Assembly (NCBI RefSeq): GCF_041893525.1
Contig: NZ_CP169068.1
Source of the DNA: Phaeobacter bryozoorum
Lineage (GTDB): Bacteria > Pseudomonadota > Alphaproteobacteria > Rhodobacterales > Rhodobacteraceae
DNA length: 64,000 bases
Reading direction: 5' to 3' (one strand)
The notes below the pieces were generated by a model. It did not search any database. It saw only the letters and a program-made list of their open reading frames with translations, and had not been told where the DNA came from. This document shows positions 18,278 to 25,411 of the stretch, piece after piece (position 1 is the stretch's first letter; each line of letters begins with the position of its first letter). A program made the translations under genes and the position numbers.

Positions 18278-19689
18278 AGGCGGTCTCCGATCAGGAATTC
18301 TGCCGCCCGGTCGAGGCGGATGTGAGGTGGGCCGTCGCCCGGACGCAGGGTCAGCGGAGCCGGGGCGAAGGCCATGGCCTGATAATCGCCGTCGAGCCAG
18401 GTCTCGGCGCCCTGCCGGGCTGGGGTCAGCAGATGCGAGGGATCCTGCGGCAATGCGCCGGGATAAAAGGCCGCAGGCTTGCCGCTGTCCAGAAGCGTGC
18501 CACGCACGCAGGGCAGCTCGATCCCGTTGTGATGGCGCAGCTCCTCCGTCGTGGCGCGCAGGGCGGCAAGCGACAGCGCCGCCGTCTCGGCCCCGGCGAA
18601 GCGGGCCCGGTCGCGGGCATCGCGGGTCAGCGCCTCGATGATGGCGGTCAGCTGCGGATGCTGCTGGTGATGCAGGTGATCGGCCTTGGTCGCCGCGAAC
18701 AGGATCTTTTCCACCCGCTTGCCGCGCAGGATCTGGCGCAGAAACCCGTTGCGACCGGGACGGAAGGCGGCAAGGATATCAGTCATCGCGTGGCGCAGAT
18801 CCTCGACCGCGCGGGGGCCGGAATGGATGGCGCTGAGGGCATCGACCAGCACCACCTGCCGGTCGATGCGGGCGAAATGATCGCGAAAGAAGGGTTTCAC
18901 GACCTTTGACTTATAGGCCTCAAACCGGCGTTCCATCTCGCGGTGAAGCGACCGGCGCGGGGCGCTATCGCAAAGCGGGACCGGCGCGAAGGTCAGCACC
19001 GGCGACCCGGCCAGATCCCCCGGCAACAGGAAGCGCCCCGGTGTGCAGTCATAGTAGCCGGCGGCACGGGCCGCCTGCAGATAGGCGGCAAAGGCCGCGG
19101 CCAGATCCTGCGCCAGCGGTTCGTCATGGGGAGCTGTGGCGTCAACCTTCTGCGCCAGATCCAGAAACGCCGCCGCCTGCGACCGACTGCGGATGCGGGT
19201 CAGCACCTCATCGCACCACTGGGCGTATGTCTTGTCCAGCAGCGCCAGATCCAGGAGCCATTCACCGGGATAATCGACGATGTCCAGATGCAGGGTGCGT
19301 GGTCCCTGAAAGCCCGACAGCAGACCGTTTGGCTGCACCTTCAGACTGAGGCGCAGTTCAGAGACGGCCCGCGTGCTGTCGGGCCAGAAGGGGCGCGGCC
19401 CGGTCAGGGCGCCAAGATGGTTTTCGTAGTCAAATCGGGGCACGGTATCATCGGGCTGGGGTTGCAGAAACGCCGTCTCGACCCGCCCTTCGCGCACCGC
19501 CGAGAGCTGCACCATCCGCCCCCGGTTCATCAGGTTGGCCACCAGTGAGGTGATGAACACGGTCTTGCCGGCGCGGGCAAGACCCGTGACGCCAAGGCGG
19601 ATCGACGGTTCAAACAGGCTCTCCGAAAGGGCGGCGCCCGCCCCTTCGACGCTGCGCAAGACCCCGTCTGCCAGTGATGATAATCCCAA
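18274..19689 (-). CDS. ycjX: YcjX family P-loop NTPase (DUF463)
   Basis: 471 aa from TTG 19689 (weak ribosome binding site, so the start is uncertain). It is a GTPase-like protein with Walker A GLARAGKTVF (about residues 35-44), the family motif DIVDYPGEWLLDL in the position of the G3/Walker B region, and a long helical insertion before VLVDALSAIHSG. YcjX proteins are stress-induced predicted nucleotide-dependent switches. It is the first gene of the ycjX-GNAT-ycjF operon and is divergent from truA; the 145-base gap must hold both promoters. Confidence 0.9.
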   Translation of the reverse strand: MGLSSLADGVLRSVEGAGAALSESLFEPSIRLGVTGLARAGKTVFITSLVANLMNRGRMVQLSAVREGRVETAFLQPQPDDTVPRFDYENHLGALTGPRPFWPDSTRAVSELRLSLKVQPNGLLSGFQGPRTLHLDIVDYPGEWLLDLALLDKTYAQWCDEVLTRIRSRSQAAAFLDLAQKVDATAPHDEPLAQDLAAAFAAYLQAARAAGYYDCTPGRFLLPGDLAGSPVLTFAPVPLCDSAPRRSLHREMERRFEAYKSKVVKPFFRDHFARIDRQVVLVDALSAIHSGPRAVEDLRHAMTDILAAFRPGRNGFLRQILRGKRVEKILFAATKADHLHHQQHPQLTAIIEALTRDARDRARFAGAETAALSLAALRATTEELRHHNGIELPCVRGTLLDSGKPAAFYPGALPQDPSHLLTPARQGAETWLDGDYQAMAFAPAPLTLRPGDGPPHIRLDRAAEFLIGDRL

Positions 19690-19834
19690 AGGTTTGCCCC
19701 GTCTTGCCGACCCTTTGCGGGGTCGGATCCTTGTTCGATTTGATCAAGATAAGGGCTGACCGGGTATGATACCACCCCGGCAGGCCGCCATCCGGGACTT
19801 GTGCCGCCGCGATTGCCGCGTTACTTGCCCGCTC

Positions 19835-20608
19835 ATGCCGCGTTTTGCTTTGAAAGTCGAATATCACGGCGCACCCTTTGCCGGGTGGCAGCGCCAGAAG
19901 GATCAGCCCTCGGTTCAGGGGGCGATCGAGGATGCGCTTGCGCGGCTCGAACCCGGCCCCCATACCATTGCCGCAGCAGGCCGCACCGATACCGGGGTGC
20001 ATGGTCTGGGTCAGGTGGCCCATTGCGACATGGAAAAGGACTGGGATCCCTTCCGCCTGTCCGAGGCGCTGAATTACCATCTGAAGCCTGCCCCCGTGGC
20101 GATTGTGGATTGCGCCCGTGTGGACGACGATTGGCACGCGCGGTTCTCGGCCATTGAGCGGCAGTATCTGTTCCGCATCCTGATCCGCCGCGCGCCTGCC
20201 ACCCATGACGCCGGACAGGTCTGGCAGCTGAGCCATGATCTGGATGCAGACGCCATGCAGGAGGCCGCGCACCATCTGATCGGCCAGCATGATTTCACCA
20301 CGTTTCGCTCCTCAATCTGCCAGGCGGCCAGCCCGCTCAAGACGCTGGACGAGCTGCGCGTCGAACGGGTTCAGGGCTTTTCGGGGCCGGAGATCCATTT
20401 CCATGTGCGGGCGCGGTCGTTCCTGCACAATCAGGTGCGCAGTTTTGTCGGCACGCTGGAGCGGGTCGGCGCCGGAGCCTGGGCGCCTGAGGATGTGAAA
20501 TCTGCGCTTGAGGCGACGGACAGGGCCGCCTGTGGACCGGTCTGCCCGGGGCATGGGCTCTATCTTGCGCGGGTCGGATATCCTGACGACCCCTTCTCCG
20601 CAACCTGA
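19835..20608 (+). CDS. truA: tRNA pseudouridine(38-40) synthase TruA
   Basis: 257 aa from ATG 19835 (MPRFALKVEYHGAPFAGWQ is the normal family N-terminus; the frame is open to 19766). The catalytic Asp is in AAGRTDTGVHGLGQV. Other family marks are the FSAIERQYLFRI strand and the C-terminal SFLHNQVRSFVGTL. It modifies U38-40 in the anticodon stem of many tRNAs. It is complete and typical. Confidence 0.96.
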   Translation: MPRFALKVEYHGAPFAGWQRQKDQPSVQGAIEDALARLEPGPHTIAAAGRTDTGVHGLGQVAHCDMEKDWDPFRLSEALNYHLKPAPVAIVDCARVDDDWHARFSAIERQYLFRILIRRAPATHDAGQVWQLSHDLDADAMQEAAHHLIGQHDFTTFRSSICQAASPLKTLDELRVERVQGFSGPEIHFHVRARSFLHNQVRSFVGTLERVGAGAWAPEDVKSALEATDRAACGPVCPGHGLYLARVGYPDDPFSAT

Positions 20609-20756
20609 CAAACTGCTGTAATAGTTTCAGAAATCACCTTTCACGGCAGCGGCGATCCGCTGTTGCGGAGGGCGGCATATTTTTTCAGTTTTTTTGGCGC
20701 CCTACGGGAACCAACCGTTCGGTTACGCGTTTCGTCACAGATCATATGCTTAATCG

Positions 20757-21452
20757 GTGGGTGATGACGTGGAAAAAGAGATGGAACTTCTTGGTACTTT
20801 GCTGCGGCATTCCACGTTGCCGCTGTCGCTGATCAATCCCGAAGCCGAGGAGCTGGAGCTGGTTTTTGTCAACCGGGCCTTTGAACAGGCAACGGGCTAC
20901 CGGGCGCAGGATGTGATCGACCGGCCGTGCCCGCTGTTCCAGGGCCCTGCGGTTCAGGAAAGTTCGGTGAGCCTGCTGAAACACGCCCGCGATATGTGCA
21001 GACGCGGGTCGCAAACGCTGTGGAACTACAATGCCGAGGGCGAGCCCTTTGAATGTCTGACCTATATCGACCCGATCACCGTTTCACCGGGCAATGTGGT
21101 CCTGCTGGGCTGTCACTTTCCGCTGTCGCCGCAGCTGTCATCATCACCGCCGCCGACGGCCAACCGCGAGGATGCTGGCGCGCCGCAAGCTGAGGCAGAG
21201 AGAGCCGCCGATGGTGGATCGAACCGGGCCGAGGAAGTGATTGGCCTTCAGGATCAGAAAGATGAGCTGCTGGACTATGCCCGCAAGGCGCTGATGCGCT
21301 GTCTGGAGATGCGCCGCAACACGCTCTACAGCCGGATTGATCTCTACTTCAATCGCCGTCGCGGCAATCTTCTGGGAGCGGAACCGCAGGATGTCGATGC
21401 CGCCGCCATGGCCCGCGATCCGTTGCTGGGACCGCGGGCGAGTCAGGCCTGA
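20757..21452 (+). CDS. PAS/LOV-like sensory domain protein
   Basis: 231 aa if GTG 20757 is used; GTG 20769 and ATG 20781 are alternatives and none has an ideal site. Residues ~10-125 are a PAS domain of LOV type: VFVNRAFEQATGY, then RPCPLFQGP at the place of the GRNCRFLQ flavin-adduct motif, and NYNAEGEPFECL. The photoactive Cys and the following Gln are kept, while flanking and flavin-contacting residues differ. A Ser/Pro/Ala-rich linker leads to a basic helical C-terminus (residues ~165-215), so there is no kinase or GGDEF output. A 12-base palindrome AACCGTTCGGTT (20713-20724) lies upstream. Confidence 0.75.
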   Translation: MGDDVEKEMELLGTLLRHSTLPLSLINPEAEELELVFVNRAFEQATGYRAQDVIDRPCPLFQGPAVQESSVSLLKHARDMCRRGSQTLWNYNAEGEPFECLTYIDPITVSPGNVVLLGCHFPLSPQLSSSPPPTANREDAGAPQAEAERAADGGSNRAEEVIGLQDQKDELLDYARKALMRCLEMRRNTLYSRIDLYFNRRRGNLLGAEPQDVDAAAMARDPLLGPRASQA

Positions 21453-21507
21453 CGACCCGGCCCGCATTCAGTGATCAGGCCGTCGGCTGACGGCCAGAGC
21501 GACGTTT

Positions 21508-21972
21508 TCAGCCGCGACCGCGATAGGGCGGCACGCCCTGATCCGGGATCCAGACTCCCTCCGGCAGCGGTCCGGTCTGCCAGAAGACATCAATCGGAAT
21601 GCCGCCACGCGGGTACCAATAGCCGCCGATCCGCAGCCACTGCGGCTCAAGGTAATCGGCCAGCCGACGCGCAATGGACACGGTGCAATCTTCGTGGAAG
21701 GCGCCGTGGTTGCGGAAGGAGCCCAGAAACAGCTTGAGCGATTTGCTCTCGACCAGCCATTTGCCCGGCACGTAGTCGATGACCAGATGGGCAAAATCGG
21801 GCTGGCCGGTCATCGGGCAGAGTGATGTGAACTCCGGCGCGGTGAAGCGCACGTTGTAGGCGACGTCGGCCTGCGGGTTCTGCACCCGCTCCAGCTCTGC
21901 TTCGTCGGGGTTGCTGGGCATTACGGTCGCGCCGCCCAGCTGTTTCAGATCCTTGTAGATATCGTCACTCAT
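21508..21972 (-). CDS. queF: NADPH-dependent 7-cyano-7-deazaguanine reductase QueF
   Basis: 154 aa, the short type I QueF. The nucleophilic Cys is in SLCPMTGQPDFA and the family signature reads ESKSLKLFLGSFRNHGAFHE. It reduces preQ0 to preQ1, the last step before insertion into tRNA by Tgt. The start ATG 21972 has GAGGAGAAAAG upstream. It is the last gene of queC-queD-queE-queF, 26 bases after queE. Confidence 0.96.
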   Translation of the reverse strand: MSDDIYKDLKQLGGATVMPSNPDEAELERVQNPQADVAYNVRFTAPEFTSLCPMTGQPDFAHLVIDYVPGKWLVESKSLKLFLGSFRNHGAFHEDCTVSIARRLADYLEPQWLRIGGYWYPRGGIPIDVFWQTGPLPEGVWIPDQGVPPYRGRG

Positions 21973-21998
21973 CTTCTTTTCTCCTCAGGTCTCTCGGC

Positions 21999-22706
21999 CT
22001 AGACACCGCGTTTGTTGCCCCAGACCAGCACATGAAGCTGTGGCAGCACACGGGGGGTAAACCAGCGGTCTCCGGTTACCTTTTCAATCAGCCATTGCAG
22101 ACGTTCCGTGGCGGCGGTCAGGTCCACCGGTTTATCCGGGTCCACCTCCGGGTTGCCGGGTTGCAGGTAGAGCGGCAGGTCCGGCAGGCGTTTTGCAACG
22201 GCCCGCGCCCAGTCATAATCCCGGTCGTCGAAGATCACGATCTTTACCACGGTTTGCCCGCACCCCTTTGCAGCCTGAAGGCAGTGGTCAAATTTCTGCC
22301 AATCCACCTTATGGCCGCTGGAGGGTGGTTTCGGGCTGAGCACCAGCGTGTCCAGCTGGGCAAACCAGGGCTGGTTGATCGAGCCCTGCGTCTCGCAGGC
22401 AAAGCGATAGCCCTCGGCCTTTCCCCGTGCGATCAGCTCGGCAAAGTCCTGAATGGCCGGGTTGCCACCCGAGAGCGAGACGGTCAGCGGCTGACCGCCG
22501 CTGAGCTGCGTGACCTCTGCCCAGACATCGCTGGTGGTCATCGGGATCCAGGTCTCGCGGTATTTGCTGTCAACCGCGTGGAGACTGTCGCACCAGCTGC
22601 ATCGGTAATCGCAGCCGCCAGTGCGGACAAAGACGGTCGGCTCCCCGATCAGGGCGCCTTCTCCCTGGATCGTGGGTCCGAAGATTTCGGCAATGCGCAG
22701 GCTCAT
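21999..22706 (-). CDS. queE: 7-carboxy-7-deazaguanine synthase QueE
   Basis: 235 aa from ATG 22706 (MSLRIAEIFGPTIQGEG). It is a radical SAM enzyme with the CxxxCxxC cluster in GGCDYRCSWCDSLH and SLSGGNPAI as the SAM-contacting GGE-like motif. It converts 6-carboxy-tetrahydropterin (QueD product) to 7-carboxy-7-deazaguanine. Its ATG overlaps the queD stop by 4 bases, so translation is coupled. Confidence 0.96.
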   Translation of the reverse strand: MSLRIAEIFGPTIQGEGALIGEPTVFVRTGGCDYRCSWCDSLHAVDSKYRETWIPMTTSDVWAEVTQLSGGQPLTVSLSGGNPAIQDFAELIARGKAEGYRFACETQGSINQPWFAQLDTLVLSPKPPSSGHKVDWQKFDHCLQAAKGCGQTVVKIVIFDDRDYDWARAVAKRLPDLPLYLQPGNPEVDPDKPVDLTAATERLQWLIEKVTGDRWFTPRVLPQLHVLVWGNKRGV

Positions 22707-23056
22707 GGTCGGTACTCGGCCCATGTTTTCGGGGTCTCCGATACCCGCACCGCAGCGGTTTCGGGCCAGCGCGCGACACACCATTCGTAGAAATGACGGG
22801 CCATGTTCTCGGCGGTCGAGGGGCCGTCCATCACATCGTTCAGATGGCGATGATCAAAGCTGCCGTCGATGTAATTCTTCAGCGGTGCCAGCTCGTGATA
22901 ATCGCGGACAAAACCGTCGCTGTTCAGCTTGGCGCCGGCCAGTTCGACCACGACGATGTAATTATGCCCATGCAGCCGCGCGCATTGGTGATCGGCTGGC
23001 AGATGGGTCAGCTGATGTGAAGCGGAGAAGTGGAACTCCTTGGTAATGCGGAACAT
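22703..23056 (-). CDS. queD: 6-carboxy-5,6,7,8-tetrahydropterin synthase QueD
   Basis: 117 aa of the 6-pyruvoyltetrahydropterin synthase fold. Zinc-binding histidines are in FSASHQL and RLHGHNY; the catalytic Cys is in HQCARLHGH and the Asp/His pair in FDHRHLND. The ATG and the queC stop share one base (TGATG), so the genes are coupled. It makes the pterin precursor used by QueE. Confidence 0.96.
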   Translation of the reverse strand: MFRITKEFHFSASHQLTHLPADHQCARLHGHNYIVVVELAGAKLNSDGFVRDYHELAPLKNYIDGSFDHRHLNDVMDGPSTAENMARHFYEWCVARWPETAAVRVSETPKTWAEYRP

Positions 23057-23754
23057 CAGGCGGCCCCTTCCTTGATGGCTGTGCGCCAGAAATCGGGGTC
23101 CGCGTAGACTGTCGGATCCTCAACGCCTGCCAGATCGAAGGCCTCACGGCGTTCAACGCAGGTGCCGCAGCGCCCGCAATGATGTTCGCCACCCTTGTAG
23201 CAGGACCAGGTCTCGGCAAAGGGCGTGTTCACCGCCGCACCTGCGGTGACGATGTCGCCTTTGGAGCGATGCACGAACGGTGTCACCAGCGCCACATCGG
23301 CATAGCCGTCCAGCGCCATGCGCTGCATCGCGTCAAAAGCATCGGTGAAGGCCGGGCGGCAGTCCGGGTAAATGAAGTGATCGCCGCCATGCACCGCCGT
23401 TGCCACAGCCGTGTCGCCCTTGGCGGCGGCAATCCCGTAGGCAATGGTTAGCATGATGGCATTGCGGTTGGGCACCACCGTAACCTTCATGGTATCTTCG
23501 GCGTAGTGTCCGTCCGGCACATCAATATCGTCTGTCAGGGCAGAGCCGCTGAGTGCCGCGCCGATGGAACGCATATCAATTATCTCGTGGGGAACCCCGA
23601 GCCGCTCTGCGCAGGCGGCAGCATAGTCGAGTTCCTTGCGGTGGCGCTGTCCGTAGTCGAACGAGACCAGGCGCGACAGCTGCCCTTTGGCAGCGAGTAC
23701 ATAGGCGAGGGATACCGAATCCAATCCGCCCGAGCAGATGACAAGTGTTTTCAA
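23056..23754 (-). CDS. queC: 7-cyano-7-deazaguanine synthase QueC
   Basis: 232 aa from TTG 23754, with AAGGA about 8 bases upstream. It is an ATP-dependent amidotransferase-like enzyme with the PP-loop SGGLDSVS at residues 8-15 and a C-terminal zinc site CYKGGEHHCGRCGTCVER. It converts 7-carboxy-7-deazaguanine to preQ0. It is the first gene of the que operon. The upstream 280 bases contain an 8-bp inverted repeat at 23861-23881 and no recognisable preQ1 riboswitch. Confidence 0.95.
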   Translation of the reverse strand: MKTLVICSGGLDSVSLAYVLAAKGQLSRLVSFDYGQRHRKELDYAAACAERLGVPHEIIDMRSIGAALSGSALTDDIDVPDGHYAEDTMKVTVVPNRNAIMLTIAYGIAAAKGDTAVATAVHGGDHFIYPDCRPAFTDAFDAMQRMALDGYADVALVTPFVHRSKGDIVTAGAAVNTPFAETWSCYKGGEHHCGRCGTCVERREAFDLAGVEDPTVYADPDFWRTAIKEGAA

Positions 23755-23860
23755 GTTTTCAGTCCTTGTTTTGATATCCGGGTAGGCTGCGACCGGAAAG
23801 GCGTGCGTATAGCGACTGCCGTTAACTACGGCAAGATATCCACAGTATTTTTCCGCGACG

Positions 23861-23881
23861 TCAGATCAGCCGATGATCTGA
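23861..23881. promoter_or_regulatory. Inverted repeat upstream of queC
   Basis: TCAGATCA (23861-23868) and TGATCTGA (23874-23881) form a perfect 8-bp dyad with a 5-base spacer, about 107 bases upstream of the queC start. There is no T tract, so it is more likely an operator or leader hairpin than a terminator. The binding protein is unknown. Confidence 0.35.
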
Positions 23882-23932
23882 CCAGTTCACGCGGTGAAAT
23901 CTCATTCTTTCAACGCATTGGGCTTAACATGA

Positions 23933-23961
23933 GAAAGGCGCCCTCCACCGGGAGCGCGCCT
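23933..23961 (-). terminator. Terminator of the acyl-CoA dehydrogenase gene
   Basis: On the minus strand AGGCGC...CTCC loops back to GGAG...GCGCCT and is followed by TTTCTC, about 70 bases after the acyl-CoA dehydrogenase stop at 24030. One unpaired position interrupts the stem. Confidence 0.6.
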
Positions 23962-24029
23962 GACTATTTCTGGAGGCCTATTTTTTTGGTCGGAGCCTCG
24001 CCGCTCAGCCCGGATTGGGGGGGCAAGCG

Positions 24030-25268
24030 TTAACCCAGATTCTCCTGACTGTAGGCTTTCAGCTCGGCGCGGGCGACCTGCCTGCGGTGCACCGCATCCG
24101 GCCCATCGGCGAGGCGCAGGGTGCGCACATGGGTCCAGGCCTGCGCCAGCGGCGTGTCCTGGCTGATGCCCTGCCCTCCGTGCATCTGCACCGCCTCGTC
24201 GATCACCTTCAACGCGACACGGGGGGCAACCACCTTGATCTGGCTGATCCAGGGTGCTGCGGCGCGTGCATCGCCCTGATCCATGTACCATGCCGCCTTG
24301 AGACAGAGGAGCCGGGCCATTTCGATCTCCATCCGGCATTCGGCGATGATATCGTAGTTGGCGCCAAGCTGGGCCAGCGGCTTGCCAAAGGCCTCGCGGC
24401 GCAGCGAGCGGCGGCAGAGCTGTTCCAGCGCGCTTTCGGCCTGGCCGATGGCGCGCATACAATGGTGAATGCGCCCCGGCCCAAGACGGCCCTGCGCGAT
24501 TTCAAATCCGCGCCCCTCGCCCAGCAGCATGTTTTCAGCAGGCACACGCACGTCTGAGAAGCGGATATGCATATGGCCGTGGGGGGCGTCATCGTGACCG
24601 TAGACCTCCATCGGGCGCAGCACCTCGATCCCCGGTGCATCCGCAGGCACCACGATCATCGACTGGCGCTTGTGTTTGGGCAGCTCGTCGCCGCCGGTAC
24701 GCACCATGACGATATAGACCTTGCAGCGCGGATCCCCTGCGCCTGAGGCCCACCATTTTTCGCCGTTCAGCACATAGTCATCTCCGTCGCGCAGGCAGGA
24801 CATGGCAATATTGGTGGCGTCCGAGCTGGCGACATCCGGCTCCGTCATCAGATAGGCCGAGCGGATCTCGCCCTGAAGGAGCGGCGCCAGCCATTGCTGT
24901 TTCATCGCCTCGGTGCCGTAGCGCTCAAACACTTCCATATTGCCGGTGTCGGGCGCGGAGCAGTTGAAGACCTCTGCCCCCAGCGGGGTTTTTCCCATTT
25001 CCTCAGCAAAGTAAGCATATTCGACGGTCGAGAGGCCAAAACCCTTGTCACTGTCGGTGAGCCAGAAATTCCACAGGCCGTCGGCCTTGGCCTTGGCTTT
25101 CAGGCCTTCGAGGATCTCGGCCTGCCGATCGGTGTACTGCCAGCGATCCCCCTTGCCGATCTCGGCGTGATACTCGGCCTCCATCGGCATGATCTCGTCG
25201 CGGATCATCGCCGCCACCCGATCCAGAAGCGCGCGGTTTTCGCTGCGCATACCCAAGTTCATGTCCAT
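24030..25268 (-). CDS. Acyl-CoA dehydrogenase family protein
   Basis: 412 aa from ATG 25268 (GAAGAGG upstream); codons before it up to 25352 are open but not needed. It shows the three-part acyl-CoA dehydrogenase fold: an N-terminal helical domain, a middle beta domain with YLMTEPDVASSDATNIA (FAD contact), and a C-terminal helical domain with GRLGPGRIHHCMRAIGQAE and QMHGGQGISQDTPLAQ. It most resembles the ACAD10/11-like group; chain-length or branched specificity cannot be read. It is a single gene with its own terminator, between queC and gcvP. Confidence 0.9.
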   Translation of the reverse strand: MDMNLGMRSENRALLDRVAAMIRDEIMPMEAEYHAEIGKGDRWQYTDRQAEILEGLKAKAKADGLWNFWLTDSDKGFGLSTVEYAYFAEEMGKTPLGAEVFNCSAPDTGNMEVFERYGTEAMKQQWLAPLLQGEIRSAYLMTEPDVASSDATNIAMSCLRDGDDYVLNGEKWWASGAGDPRCKVYIVMVRTGGDELPKHKRQSMIVVPADAPGIEVLRPMEVYGHDDAPHGHMHIRFSDVRVPAENMLLGEGRGFEIAQGRLGPGRIHHCMRAIGQAESALEQLCRRSLRREAFGKPLAQLGANYDIIAECRMEIEMARLLCLKAAWYMDQGDARAAAPWISQIKVVAPRVALKVIDEAVQMHGGQGISQDTPLAQAWTHVRTLRLADGPDAVHRRQVARAELKAYSQENLG

Positions 25269-25375
25269 CCCGGCGCCTCTTCGTGTTGTTTCCCTTGGCG
25301 GCAGCATGGCGCGGGGGTTGTGCCGCTGTCCAGCCGCGTGACGGGACGTCACAGATGGATAGGCATCGCAGGACA

Positions 25376-25402
25376 GAAAAACGGGCCCCGAAGGGCCCGT
25401 TT
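25376..25402 (-). terminator. Terminator of gcvP
   Basis: On the minus strand AAACGGGCCC pairs with GGGCCCGTTT around a TTCG tetraloop, followed by TTTTTCTG. It begins 10 bases after the gcvP stop at 25412. It is a strong intrinsic terminator. Confidence 0.9.
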
Positions 25403-25411
25403 CGCAAGTGG

